Shown in pieces: positions 1 to 11,380 of a stretch of DNA of 64,000 nucleotides. This DNA comes from Auriscalpium vulgare. Its lineage: Eukaryota; Basidiomycota; Agaricomycetes; Russulales; Auriscalpiaceae. How positions within the stretch are numbered: the stretch's first letter is position 1; each line of letters starts with the position of its first letter. Under the pieces are notes generated by a model. The model was given only the letters and a program-made list of their open reading frames with translations. It ran no database searches and was not told the origin of the DNA. The position numbers and the translations under genes are program-made. Location: positions 1,426,001 to 1,490,000 of the forward strand of contig JAHBBC010000002.1 of NCBI GenBank assembly GCA_019915015.1. Reading direction: 5' to 3'.

Positions 1-1515
1 ACGCGGACCCGCTCCCGCTCCTTCATGCGCTCCATCTCCTCCGCCCGCTTCGCCTCCGCCCGCTTCGCCTCCGCCCGTCTCGCCTCCTCCGCCCGCTTCG
101 CCTCCTCCGCCCGTCTCACCTCTTCCTCCACGCGCTTTGCCTCCTTCTCGCGACGAGCCTCTGCGCGTCTTGTCTCGGCCATTCGACGAGCCTTTGCTTC
201 AGCCGCCCGACTCACTTCCGCATCCCGACGAGCTTCTTCATCCGCTGCACGCTTTCTCGCTGCTTCCCACCTTGCGGCATCCTCCGCCTCTTGACGTTCG
301 GCTCGACGCGCCTTAGCTTCCTCGGCGCGCTTGTCCTCTGCGTCCCGCTGCATCTTCGCCTCAGCGCGCTTAGCCTCGGCCTCTGCCTGCACGCGGTCCT
401 CCTTCGTGCGCTCCGCCTCCTTGATGAACTTCATCCACTCCTCCTCCTCGGCGTCATCCTCCTCTGCTGCTTGTGCGCCTCCTGCTGTCTGCGTCTGCGC
501 GTGCGCTCCCCCTCCTTGCATTCCTGCACCCCCCGCCCTCGGAGCTTCCTCTACGCGCGTCCGGTCCGGTTGCTTCCCGCGAGCGACTCGTGCACGCCGG
601 GCCTGTTCTAGGGCTTCTAGCCGCTGCACCAACTCCGTCTCCTCTTGAGCGCGCTTGGCTTGAAACGCTTCATGCTCCTGTCGGAGGCGCTCTTCCTCGC
701 GTGCTAGCTCCTCTTCTTCGTCGTGTTCCCAGGCCGGGCCGTCGTTGTCTCCATGAACGCTCGCCTGCGCCTGCCTGTCTGGCGATGGCACTTGGAACTC
801 CTGGAGACAGTACCGGTACGTTAGCGAGATCAAATCTCCATCTCGTCATGTTACTCACATGTCCGTCCCTTGATCCCTCGCGCGTAGCACCATCTTCTGT
901 CGCCGCCAACGGTCCGGCTGCGAAGGCACGAACACGCTCTTCAAAATCGTCTTGATGCCCTGGAGACCATCACGAAGGTAAGCAGTGCATCGCAATCATA
1001 GAAGCAAATTAACTCACACCCCGAGTCCAGAGTCGTTGCTTCCGATTCCATATGCATGGATGAATCCAGGAAGTCGTCCATGGGTGCGTCATCGGCTGTT
1101 AGATCTAGAGCAGGCTCCGGAGTCGCCTGATGGGTAGCAGCAGGGGCGGGTTCCGAGTCTGTGGACACAGCGCGCGCGATCACGAAGGTATTCTCAGCAC
1201 GTTGCCCTCGTTCAAGCAATGAAACTCACCGCCTGAGATCACAGTCTCCGCCTTCAACCGCATTGCCGCAAAAGGATCCAGGAAGCCGTCCACAGGCCCA
1301 TGAGGTCGACTCGGAGGAGGTTCCTGTGCGGGCTTTTGGGCAGCGGCGCGTGTCCGAGGCCTCTAGGCGGTTTCTGTGGGCGGCGCACGCGCACGACGCG
1401 CGCCTTTGCCGCTGGCAGCCGGCGCCTTGGCACTTGAAGGCGGCGGGTCGGCCATTAGCGCGTCGATATCGACGACTTGCTCGGTACGTTTGGCGGGTTT
1501 TTTGCGTCCTTTCAT
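1..1515 (-). CDS. coiled-coil, Glu/Arg/Ala-rich hypothetical protein (3' end outside window)
   Basis: Minus-strand gene that runs off the left edge. The likely start is the ATG at 1515 (MKGRKKPAKRTEQ...). Exons are inferred at about 1515-1235, 1189-1018, 955-860 and 808-1, with introns having GTGAGT donors and AG acceptors. The last exon encodes a long charged stretch (AKRAEEARRAEAKRAE pattern) over some 200 residues, typical of a single alpha-helix or coiled coil. The N-terminal part is basic and disordered, followed by an acidic segment (DLTADDAPMDDFLDSS). An in-frame TAG at about 1363-1365 falls in the first exon and no splice that removes it was found. It may be a base error, an unrecognised intron or a real break. 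No catalytic domain is visible and the family is not recognised. The charged helix suggests a scaffold or structural protein, which is inference only. Confidence 0.55.
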
Positions 1516-2920
1516 GAGTGCGGGGTGGGTGCTAACGGGCAGGACGCAGGAGCCTTCGCACCCAGCGACCAGCCAATATTCCCCGAGCCCGACGACGATC
1601 CTGGCCCGACAGCTTTTGATGGGTCTCACAGGATGCAGCGGGGGCGATGAACGGATACATATTTTGCTGTCCCGCATGCTCAGATCGCTTCCTAGACGTT
1701 GTAGCAAGCCACTGTATTATTTTTGTATTTTATACGATTTATTCTGCACCGCCAGCAGCTGTACAGAGGCGGGACGGGCGACTGGTCTGCCTCCGGGAAT
1801 GGTCAGGACACGTCAGGACGTGCGGAAAGCCCTTTGGATGCCCAGAGCATGCCCGGAGCGTTGACAGGTCTTGGCATCTCACGGGCATTCGGAAGATCCC
1901 GCGGATGTCCGGGGCCGGACATCGGGGCCGAGGTCCTGTGAATTACAAGCCGCACAAGTCGACACACTGGAACCACTCCAATATCCACCAATATAACCAC
2001 AAACCTCACCGGTGTGCCTGTGTCGACGGAGCCCTTCCCACCTTTATCGTTTCCCTGCCTTTCCTCCTATGAAATTGCTCACAACCCTCTCTCATGCCGT
2101 CCTCCGTGTGTCTATCGCCTCGAATACTGCGAAAGGCACCGTGACCACCGTCTTGGACTGTGCGCTATCCTCTGGCCTCCCCTCTGATGTTGTCCTTGCT
2201 TGCGACTGGCTCTCTGCCACCACTACCCGCGGAGCGCCCCGAATGCCTCTTCCCCGCGATGGCGACCGTAATAGTGTGTGCAGATTATCTGACATGACTT
2301 ACATACCCGTACTTTCACACCACCCTTCTCCCTCCTATGCGGGATCTTCCCTTGCCCCGCTGCTCGCATCGTCTTCGTTCCCAATCAATCTTTCTCTGCA
2401 CCATATCCTTTTACATCAGAAAGATCCCGGTTACCCATATCTTTTCTTTGTGATGGGGGCATGCTCTGAGCAACATTTTATGGCACTGTCAAAGACCAGC
2501 ACGCCGCGTTGGCCCGGCACTTACACTCAGGACATGGCGCCGCGGAGGGCAACATGGTGCACGCATGCTACACGCATGCACTCATTTACGGTAGTCCCAT
2601 AGTACACGAGCATCCCTTCCTACCGCTGTATTTAGAGTTGTTCTCGTAAAGGGTTATGCCCGTCACATCCTGTCGCTGTCATGCGAGCATTTACTTAGAG
2701 CTGTTGCCAAACACCGCGCGTGTGCCAACACTCTCAAAACACTCTCAAATACGGAGGATTTTGAAATTTGTCGAGTCGGTCACGCCACGCTGTAAAAAAA
2801 CTCCTTACGCTGGTTCAAAGTAATGTTCTCTCATACAGAGAGGAGACCGGGTACTAGTAGCGGGCCCTGCCGCGGAGCGGCCCTACGCAATTATAACAGC
2901 ACTGTTACAGCGGCAGCGTT
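1516..2920. other. intergenic stretch with no supported gene
   Basis: Probable promoter and 5' leader of the minus-strand gene at the left end, followed by about 1 kb of unassigned sequence. Open frames here, the longest at 2012-2602 plus, show no recognisable domain or splice structure. They look like chance frames or an old degenerate gene. Confidence 0.4.
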
Positions 2921-2924
2921 ATTG

Positions 2925-3090
2925 TATCCCAAAACAGTACAAATCCAGCATCAGTGCTATGACCTGCCTCCGACCATTCGTGCAGGACATAATGCAGTCA
3001 TTGTGCTTGCGCACAACGGTGTCTGCGCACAACAACTGCCAGTGTGCATTCGGCCACAGCCACCGGCGCTGCCACCATGCCAGCGCATTT
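2925..3090 (+). repeat. diverged copy of the sequence just upstream of ufd4
   Basis: This block aligns with 42705-42840, which lies directly upstream of the HECT ligase gene. Both contain TACAAA(T/C)CCAGCAT, a CTATG(A/G)CCTGCCTC stretch, CTCGTGCAG or TTCGTGCAG, and GCAGCCACCGGC near the end. By eye identity is about 70-75 percent. Together with the fragment at 3950-4180 it indicates an old partial duplication of the ufd4 locus. Confidence 0.6.
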
Positions 3091-3949
3091 CCCGCTGAGT
3101 GTTCCATTTTGCATTCTCTTCCCCAACTGAGCTCCTGCCAGCGCATTGGGCGCGCCACTGGCAGTGCAGCGTATCTTCGCATGAGTCGAAAGGCCGCAAA
3201 ATCGGTGCGTCAAGGATTCGGGCAACTGTCGAAGGAGGAACAGCACGGGATCGGGTGTGTCAAAAAGAAGGCAGAAGCCATGCAAGCAGAGGTCGCAGCC
3301 TGTTCATTTTGACACTACACAAGGGATTAGATGCGTCGTCAGACTGTTGAATGTGTGCGCATACACTGACCTTCTCCCCTAGTTACCGCCATTGCCGACA
3401 GTGTGCGAGTGCGAGAGACGCCGCTGTGAGACGCATCCTGCTCGACACAACCGAACCACAGATCGTTATGCGCTGGCTCGAGCGCTTCGCATGGTGTGTG
3501 CGCCAGCAACTCCTGGCTTCACACGTATGTGCAGCATGGCAGGACGCTCGCGCGATGTTTTCGTGACTGATCAAGAGTACTTGCTGTCGTTTGCTAAAGA
3601 CCTTACGGAGCTATGCGGAGCGAACAGATGTGCATGCAAGCAAGTTCCTCCCATGTGCGCTTCTGTCTACTGGTACAGTACATTTAGGGCGACTTTCTGA
3701 AGGTCGTCAACGAGTCAAGGCGCAAACCTCCCCCGTTTTGCACAGAGTTGACGAGCTGAGGGAGCCCGAGACAAAAGGCGGACACTGTTGTCCAAGCTGG
3801 TGCGCATAATCTGTTCTGGGCCCCATCTGCAGCTCCCCTAAGACATCGTCGCAGGCGGCTCTCCACAGCCTCCTGTTCTCCGCAAGTTTTTGATTGCAAC
3901 AGAGCGGACTGCTCCGCGTCGGCTGCTAGACCTGGCAGCCAACCAAGTG

Positions 3950-4180
3950 ACACGTCGTGGGAAGCCGGAGGTTGTCAGCCGCTTCATGCAGCTGATGGAG
4001 GCTGATGCCAGTGATGTTCCCTATTCTTATTGATGTTTATTCTGCGATTATCACCGTGCGAATCAAGACTCTGACCAGTTTACTCAAGGCGATTAGTTTT
4101 TTAGAGGCAGAGGAGACGAAGCAGGTTCTTAAGGTAAGTACCCCAACGTCCTATATTCTACTCGAGCCAATATCCTGAGT
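3950..4180 (+). pseudogene. relic fragment of the UFD4-type HECT ligase gene
   Basis: The block closely matches 45488-45712 inside ufd4. It includes the exon encoding GKPEVVSRFMQLM, then the segment ending in EAEETKQVLK, the intron donor after it, and most of that intron (ATACTACTCGAGC region). An insertion of about 9 nt after CAGCTGATGG shifts the frame, and the acceptor side decays after about 4175. No other part of the ligase coding sequence is recognisable between 3100 and 3940, so this is a truncated genomic, intron-containing duplicate and not a processed copy. Confidence 0.8.
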
Positions 4181-4668
4181 TGGGGCACTTGAGGAGTGTA
4201 GGACTGCAAATGGCGGAGGAGAGAATGATGAAGCAAGCTGGTTTCTGTCAGGACTTATATACAAAGTAAGTCAGGCAGACGCTGAGCTCATCAGCGTCAG
4301 CATTGGCAGCATGAGAGTCAGCCTACAATTGAGATATCTCGGGTACTCTCCTTTGGAAGCCGACTATAACTTCCGAAGCACAACGTTCACCAAGTATGAT
4401 AAGCTGGCAACACGTATGCAGGGTTTTGGCCTTGCAACAGCACTGCCCATCAGTAACTTTAAGGAGTCGATCTGCGCGGCGCACTTGGCTGGGCGCCTGG
4501 CTTTGCGGAAAAGGCGCGGAAATACGGCATTGTCCCCGAAACATTGAAACGATGTGCTTTCGCGCGCGGGCGCGGAAAAACAATGGCTGGTCTGTTGACA
4601 ACATTCATCCTAGCGTTGCCAACTCACCCAACTCCAACCACACTCTTCCTATCAATGGCCACCCCTCG

Positions 4669-5008
4669 CCGTCCTCAGACCTGGTCTTCCTGCCAATGGC
4701 TGATTGAGCAAGTGCACCCGTTTGCCTTGCGACTCCAAGAAGCAGGGTAAATCTCTGGCCAATCAGATTCGAGCAGACCCTGGGCATCGTCTACACAGTG
4801 AACGATGGTGGGCGCCGAGCATCAGAAGACGATATTGTTGGTCCCAATTACCCACGGACAGCGTGCCGTCCTCAGACCTGGGACCCAATGCTCAAATGAT
4901 TGAGCAAGTGCACCCGTTTGCCTTGCGACTTAAATCAATCAGATTCGAGCAGACCCTGGGCATCGTCTACACAGTGAACGATGGTGGGCCGAGCATCAGA
5001 AGACGATA
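4669..5008 (+). repeat. local tandem duplication of the kinase 5' exon
   Basis: The segment 4669-4834 is repeated at 4866-5008. Both start at CCGTCCTCAGACCTGG and end at CATCAGAAGACGATA. The second copy lacks about 26 bp (the AAGAAGCAGGGTAAATC area) and the first has two extra bases (GGGCGCCGAG against GGGCCGAG). The copies are otherwise nearly identical, so the event is recent. It rearranges the start of the kinase gene that follows. Confidence 0.85.
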
Positions 5009-6238
5009 GAGGCAGCTGGCTACATGCTTCGTCCTCGTTATCATGCGGATAGGATGTTTTCTGGACCTCGGTGGAAGCTTCCGCGCAGCTGGTTCGAGGA
5101 TTGGCAGAGGATCATGGTGAGTGGCCGCGAGTCATCTCCCGAGTGACACTACTGACCCCCGCAGGCTCCGCTCGTCATCGATGCCACACGTATCGTTGAC
5201 GGGAAGCAGGTTATTCTGAAAACGATAGACGACGACAGCCCGTCCGAGGAGATTGAGATAACGAAGTTACTCTCCTCGGAGGAGCACAGGCGGGATCACA
5301 AGAATCACTGCATTCCCCTCCTCGAAGAAATACGCCTTGATGAATTATCAAGCACTCTCCTTGTTCTTCCGAGGATGCGCCCGTACGATAATCCTCGATT
5401 TAGGACGTTCGGAGAGGTCGTGGCGTTCGCCACGCAGATAATCGAGGTGCGCCGATTGAGCTGAACGATCGCAGTAACGCTGATCTATACCAGGGCATTG
5501 AATTTATGCACGAGCTTGACATCGCTCATAGGTAAGCGGTATGCATCGCGCTGAATACACACATCTGACCGCACGCAGAGACTGCACTGGTCAAAACATC
5601 GTCCTCGATCCGAGCGGAATGTACCCGAACTCCTTCCACCCAGTCAAGATGAACCGCAGCAAGAACTTCCACTGGATCGCAAAGTCGTACACACGCACGC
5701 AATGCCCACCGCGCTATTGCCTCATCGACTTTGGCTTGTCCCGCTACTACGATCTTGCACTTGGGCCACCACTGGTCGCTATGCGCTGGGGCGGCGACAA
5801 GTCTGTGCCGGAATTTCGCGGTTATCATCCTGACCGTGACCGCCCACTACACAATCCCTTCCCTACGGACATCTATTACATCGGAAACATGCTGCGTGAA
5901 GATTTCATTCAGGTATGACTCTTGTACGCATACATAAGTGTTCTCACTGTTTCCAACAGAAATACTACGGCTTCGAATGGCTCAAGCCTCTGGTTGCGGA
6001 CATGTGCCACGAAGACCCGAGCATGCGTCCGCCCATCGGCGTCGTCGCGTCCCGATTTGCGGAGGTGAGCGGCGCGTTGACGAGCTGGAAGCTCTGCTCT
6101 CGCCTTGTTGGCAGGAAGGACTCTTTCATTCTCGGTCCGTTCAGGTGGATTCGCCACGTCTACCGCACGGCTGGGTACATAATCACGCGTACTCCTGCCG
6201 TGCCCATGCCTCGAGATGAACCCGACTCGAAAGCGTGA
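4934..6238 (+). CDS. protein kinase-like protein, mushroom-type (5' end uncertain)
   Basis: Spliced kinase-fold protein of about 380 residues on four introns (starting near 5117, 5449, 5532 and 5913). The N-terminal exon reads HSERWWAEHQ then GYMLRPRYH, a hallmark of a large Agaricomycete kinase-like family. Then follow an apparent VAIK-like VILKTI lysine, the catalytic loop HRDCTGQN with D and N present, DFG in IDFGLSR, and a C-lobe with DMCHEDPSMRPP. A glycine-rich loop is not evident. The frame is open only from 4934, after an in-frame TAA, and no ATG is found before GYM. The true start has therefore been lost or displaced by the adjacent duplication, or lies in an exon I cannot define. 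Catalytic residues look intact, so a Ser/Thr kinase role is plausible. Substrate and pathway are unknown. Confidence 0.75.
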
Positions 6239-7069
6239 TAGCCTTCGGCGCGCTTGGTTCGCATTGAATTGATACCCACTACTTACTGTCTTTACTGCCC
6301 AGGTTATCCTCCCTCTCATTGAATACGTTTCGAGTTTTACTAGGAAATCATTCGTTTTGTCGACCACGGCACGCGGGCGGACTTGTTTGAAGGCGAAAGT
6401 TGAAAAAATCGCGCCCCCGCGTTCTCGGCGCTACTACTCGGCGCCATCTTGGTTACAGCGACGACTGTCTGTGCGGAGCCCACTTTCCGCTTCCAAGTGA
6501 TCTCCGAGCTTCTCTGGTCACTCGCACTCATTCTCGTTCTCTCTCACTTTTTCTTTTGTCCCCAGAAGCGCCTCGAGGTGAACACGATGACCAGATCCAG
6601 GGGGACCCTGCCGTGAACGTTTCACCTTGCGGTTCCCGAGAACCATGTACCGTTGCGCTGGCGGCCACTGTGCGTGGCAGAAGCTCATGGCATCTTCGCT
6701 TGGAGCTAGTGCGCGTCCTTTCCGCCGCTCATACAACTTTTGCGGTGCACAGATTCCCAGCACGGTGGGTAAAATGCACAATGTCTACGTGCGTGACGCC
6801 CTCGTCTGACTTCCTATTGTCCGTCTTCAGACATATCATTAATTCATCTCGGTGATCTTCTCATAGATAGGTAAAGGCCAACGATCGGGGACCTTGCGCA
6901 GCTTCTGGTAGCTGGAGAGCCGTGATGATCGCGCTGCACAGGAGGCGGTCCCAATAGAATGATGTCCACGTCGCCCTACTACGCACCCTTCTTCTTCCAC
7001 CATGAATGAACCGTGCGATCGTGAGCTGCCACGTCCCATGTTCTCGATTCAGTGTCACAGTCCGTGTCA
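6239..7069. other. intergenic stretch, nothing recognised
   Basis: Several overlapping short frames on both strands but no domain, splice pattern or repeat identified. It ends with a 12-bp direct duplication (GTGTCACAGTCC at 7053-7064 and 7065-7076), immediately at the proposed left end of the KDZ element. Confidence 0.4.
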
Positions 7070-7213
7070 CAGTCCGGAGCCCTAGCTGTTGTTATTGTAA
7101 CAGTAGCACTGCAGTAGTAGCGTTTTGGCTGTTGTTATAGGCATTGCAATGATTTTACAGCCCCCCTTATGCTAGTAGGAGCGTTGTAATTACAGCGGAC
7201 TATTAGTCTGACT

Positions 7214-7962
7214 GGTTGTATTTACAGCTCTTCTGCGGGCCCATTGGTTGTATTTACAGCGCGCTCGCTCCCCGACGTGCCTTGCTGTTGTTGCAGGTGC
7301 GTGCCCGCAGGCCAAATGGCTGTATTTACAGCACACCGCGCCGCCGGCGTGCCTTACCGTTCTTACAGGCGCGTGCCTGCTGGCCAGTGGGCTGTATTTA
7401 CAGCGCGCTCGCTCCCCGGCGTGCCTTGCCGTTCTTACAGGCGCATGCCCGCGGGCCAGCGGGCTGTATTTACAGCGCGCTCGCTCCCTAGCGTGCCTTG
7501 CCGTTCTTACAGGTGCGTGCCCGCAGGCCAAATGGCTGTATTTACAGCACGCTGCGCCGCCGGCGTGCCTCACCGTTTTTACAGGCGCGTGCCTGCTGGC
7601 CAGTGGGCTGTATTTACAGCGCGCTCGCTCCCCAGCGTGCCTTGCCGTTCTTACAGGTGCGTGCCCGCAGGCCAAATGGCTGTATTTACAGCACGCCGCG
7701 CCGCCGGCGTGCCTTACCGTTCTTACAGGCGCGTGCCTGCTGGCTAGTGGGCTGTATTCACAGCGCGCTCGCTCCCCGGCGTGCCTTGCCGTTCTTACAG
7801 GTGCGTGCCCGCAGGCCAAATGGGCTGTATTTACAGCACGCCGCGCCGCCGGCGTGCCTTACCGTTCTTACAGGCGTGTGCCTGCTGGCCAGTGGGCTGT
7901 ATTTACAGCGCTCCCCGCTGCTGGCGTGCCTTACCGTTGTTACAGGTGCGTGTCCGCTCGAC
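7214..7962 (+). repeat. 72-bp tandem array with CTGTATTTACAG core (left subterminal array)
   Basis: Nine units with a strict 72-bp spacing: cores at 7320, 7392, 7464, 7536, 7608, 7680, 7752 (one variant), about 7825 and 7897. Two irregular cores lie at 7214 and 7247. Each unit has two related halves, one with CTGTATTTACAG and one with TTCTTACAG. Two unit types (CGCGCTCGCTCC and CACRCYGCGCCGCC) mostly alternate, giving a 144-bp higher-order period. The array is open in several frames because 72 is a multiple of three. This is a by-product and not evidence of a gene. Confidence 0.9.
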
Positions 7963-8294
7963 TACCCTCCATAGTGTGCACAGACTTAGCACTTTTCAGA
8001 GTTGGGCCATGTCACGTGACCTCTAGACTTGTCAAGATACCTACCAAGGCGGATTGAGTTGTTTTACTATCGTGTTTCCTGCCTTCGGGGTACAAATATA
8101 GGCAGACATATATCCTCATTGTGATGTAGTAGACATGTAATGATAGGGAGCGAGGCAAGCGATGCATTTAACTAAGGAAGCGGGCATCGTGCTTTGGACT
8201 TCCGCAAACATGGAGAAATCTCACGACGTGCAAAGACTGGGTGGAATATCGATGTTAGCTGCCAATGAAGAACACCAAGAAGAGGATGATTTGC

Positions 8295-11124
8295 TTACCG
8301 CTTCGCCTCCCGCTCTTCGGGCATGCTGTCCATCGTGCGTTTCATCGCGCGTTTACCCGCAGGGAACCCGAACCCCTTGAGCATTTCATCGAGGACCCAG
8401 TTAACATCCTCCACCGCCGAATGCCATTCGTTAACCTTCGCAGGGGGGGACGTGATCTGCGCACGCCACCAGGAAAGAGCGATCAGTGTCATCTCAAACC
8501 CGTTGCGGCCGCCCTTGCACAGCTCCGCCCAGTCCCCATCTCCCTGCGCACCCGTGCGCCGGAGGGGCCACGCGTCTCCCCTCCAGACGGGTTGCATGCC
8601 GGTCCACCATTCGCGCCAATTCTTCGTGTAATCTGTCGCGTCCTCGATCACGGGCGGCTTCTCGAACTGTCGGCCACGAGCGGTCCAGTGCGGTACCTCG
8701 CCTGGTCGGCCCTTCGTTGACAACATGAACTTCTTACCGCGTGACTGCAGATCATGTATCAGATAAGCTCGTACAACAGGGAAGGGACACGCACATCTAT
8801 GGGCACCTTAAGCACAGCCTCCAACTGGCACCATTTTTCCACGGCGTCTTGCCACTCTTCTGTGTCACACACGGCTTCGAGGTAGATGCGATCGGGCTCC
8901 AAATACTTCGGCAACTTGTCATCTTCAACAGCGGGGGTGACAGGGGCCGAGGGTGTAGCGGTGTCCGCTGCAGACGCCAACGCCAACGCAGGCAGGGAGA
9001 CGGTGGGCACGGGAACCGAGGTGGGTGCAGAGACGGGCACAGACGCGTGCGCGTGCGCGGGCGGGGAGACAGCGGGCACGGGAACCGAGGTGGGTGCAGA
9101 GACGGGCGCAGACATGTGCGCGGGCAGGGAAACGGCGGGCACGGGAACCGAGGTTGGCGCAGAGACGGGTGCAGCGGGGGTTGTGGGCGCGAGCGGGGAC
9201 GCTGCAGGTGTGGGCGTGACAGCACTGACTGCGGAATTCATGGTGTTGTCTTGAGTTCCGTCGTTGTGGGTGACGTGGCGACCATCGTTCAAGCTGACGA
9301 CGGTGACGTGGCGACCGTCGTTCGCGCTGTTGATGGTGCCTCCTTGCTGCACCTGCACGTTGCCTACTTCGTCGCCTGCGGTCACAGCGTTGATGGACGC
9401 GGGCGAAGGTAGTGGTTTGACGCGCCAGAGAGGTCCACGAGAGGCTGGAGGGCAGCGGCAGAATCCACATCGACAGCTACGACTGTTCATCAGATTGAAG
9501 GCTCGAATACAATATGGAGTGCTCTCACCTTGCTCGACAGTAGCTGTTGTGGCCGCAAGCGTTTTGTTGCGCGGGGATGGTGTGGGAGCGGGAGAAGAGG
9601 ATGCGCCTTCGGCGCTGTTGCGCGTTGATCTGCGTGTAGGCTGAGCGCCTTTCTCCTTCCTCTGCCTTGTCGCCGGTGCTGTTGGCGCAAGCTCGGGGAC
9701 TTTCAGTCCGAGCTGGATACCCAGCATCTGGATCATGGCCTTGTTGCGTGCGATGTTGTCCTGACGCATCAGCTCGTAATTTGTCTTTGAGCTTTTAGCG
9801 CTCGGCGTGGCGTCTTCATCGTCTTGCTCCTCGTCCTCCTCGTCCTCGTCCTTGTTGTCCTCGTTGTCGTCCTCCGGTGCGCGTTCCTCTTCTCCATGAT
9901 CCGATGTTGACGGTGGTGGTTCACTTGCATGCGGTAGGACGGGCGGCGCCACATAGGGTGCGGCGGACGAAGAGGATGAAGACAGACCTGTCGACGCAAT
10001 GTCGGATGCAACGGATGACGCCCTCGAGCCAGGAACTTTTATCAGAGATCGTTCCTCACACACGGATGGTGCTGGATCGATGGTGAGTACCAAGAAGGTC
10101 AGGTTTGAATGCAAACTGACGGAATATGGCCCTCAGGTACTCGCGGAATGGCTCTTGAACGTTCTTCTTGAAGTCCGCATATCCCGCACTGAAACTGCGC
10201 CCGTCCGAGAGGGTCAAGTTGACCCTATGATCCTGGTGAGCTGTCTGTAACACATGAGCGAGGGATGCCTTACGAGAACGATGTCAGGCGCCCGCCCTCA
10301 CTCGGCTTGGGCCCGCCAACAATGAACGTCCCAACCCATCCTGTTTGCTTCAAAAGCTCTTCGATGAGCTTCAGTAGCGTGGCTGGGAGGCGATCGATTG
10401 CACTGGTGAGTGATGTTCAGCAACAACGAACAAATGTCACAAGCAACTGACGACTTACGCTTGGTACGCGCGCGCCTTCGCGCGTTGTTCTCTGATCTCC
10501 GGTGGGAGGTCCACGTCGTCATTGTCGTCGTCGTCTGCCTGGGGCCCATGCATCTGAGCCTCCGCTACGGCAGCCTTGACCTCCTCCGATGCCTCTTCGC
10601 GCAGTATGCGCTTCACCTCCTTGTTCATGAACGGGAGGAATGCCTTTGCCTTTGTCCCTGGTGCAAGGGACGCCTTGTACTTGTTGTACGCGAGCTCAAT
10701 CGACTCTTTGACGCCGGTTGACTCGTCATCGTAGTACAGCTTGATATAGGCTTCGTGCGGAGCCCGCCGGCGCGTGTGCGTTATCTTCAAGAGCTTGCCC
10801 TTGCCGCTCTTCCCAGATGACGAGGCGCTGCTCCCCGCACGCGTGCGGTTGTAAAACCACTGATGCAGCCGCTAGTTGGATGACGACATGGTAAGTAGAC
10901 GTTGCCACACGGTATTCAGATTCGAAGACATCGCTCACCGTCCGTGTGTTCGGGCTGCCTTTTGTGCCAGGATTGCCGCTATCGTTGAGCTCGGGCCATT
11001 TTGCGAAGAAGGCGGTGTACAGCTTTGGCCAGAAGACAGTGAAGTCGCCCGTGGTCTGTGTGGCGAGGTACTCCTGTACCCAGGTCTTCAGGAATTCTCC
11101 TTGCTCGGAGGTCGTCCACGCCAT
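8295..11124 (-). CDS. mushroom-specific hypothetical protein with disordered central region
   Basis: Minus-strand gene starting MAWTTSEQGEFLKTWV at 11124 and ending at 8295. A coherent splice model has an N-terminal helical domain, then RLHQWFYNRTR and a helical block (EAYIKLYYDDESTGV) in an exon at about 10873-10465. An exon follows with AIDRLPATLLKLIEELLKQTGW, then VNLTLSDGRSFSAGY. Next comes an acidic, then Pro/Val/Ala-repeat disordered region (8945-9250 carries imperfect PVSAPTSVPVPAVS repeats). After an intron with CTGCAG acceptor near 8747, the C-terminal exon encodes GRPGEVPHWTARGR and ALSWWRAQI. The same domain order recurs in many Agaricomycete hypothetical proteins, as I recall. No catalytic motif is visible. 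It is divergent from the RNase H1-N gene at 11381, with 256 bp between starts, and lies inside the KDZ element, so it is probably cargo. Confidence 0.75.
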
Positions 11125-11380
11125 GCTGATAGGAGGGAAATTTGACAGCGAGGCAAGTCGCAGCGTTGTATTAACAGCCTTGCAGGTACAGGCTACTGCA
11201 ATTCCGCGACGCGGCCAAGGAACCGGTCCATCATCGGACCTCCAAATACAATCGGTCGCATAATAATTACCGAGAGCACACAGCCGTCACCTCTCTCCCT
11301 CCTGCTCCCTGCAATTGTAAGTACAACCGCCGCTACCGTGTCACCCCATTGACAATTTGTGGCCGCTCAGTCTGGGCGCC
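11125..11380. promoter_or_regulatory. shared divergent promoter region of two cargo genes
   Basis: A 256-bp gap separates the start codons of the minus-strand gene (11124) and the plus-strand gene (11381). Both promoters must lie here or overlap the coding ends. A GCATAATAATTACC stretch near 11258 is the only AT-rich core. No clear TATA box is seen. Confidence 0.45.

Noticed and set aside
25..955. Plus-strand open frames rich in Ala/Arg/Ser at the left edge
   Set aside because: They are mirror images of the Glu/Arg/Ala-rich coiled-coil exon on the minus strand.
2012..2602. 196-codon plus-strand frame with a DVVLACDWLSA segment
   Set aside because: Vaguely like short mushroom mobile-element ORFs, but no supporting splice sites or second motif. 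Left unassigned.
7053..7076. Direct repeat GTGTCACAGTCC x2 considered as the KDZ target duplication
   Set aside because: Both copies are adjacent on the left side. A true duplication must have one copy beyond the right end at 35281, and none is there.
7190..8057. Long overlapping open frames on both strands across the 72-bp array, up to 269 codons
   Set aside because: The 72-bp period is divisible by three, so every frame without a stop in one unit stays open. Sequence is a satellite-like array with no start context or domain.
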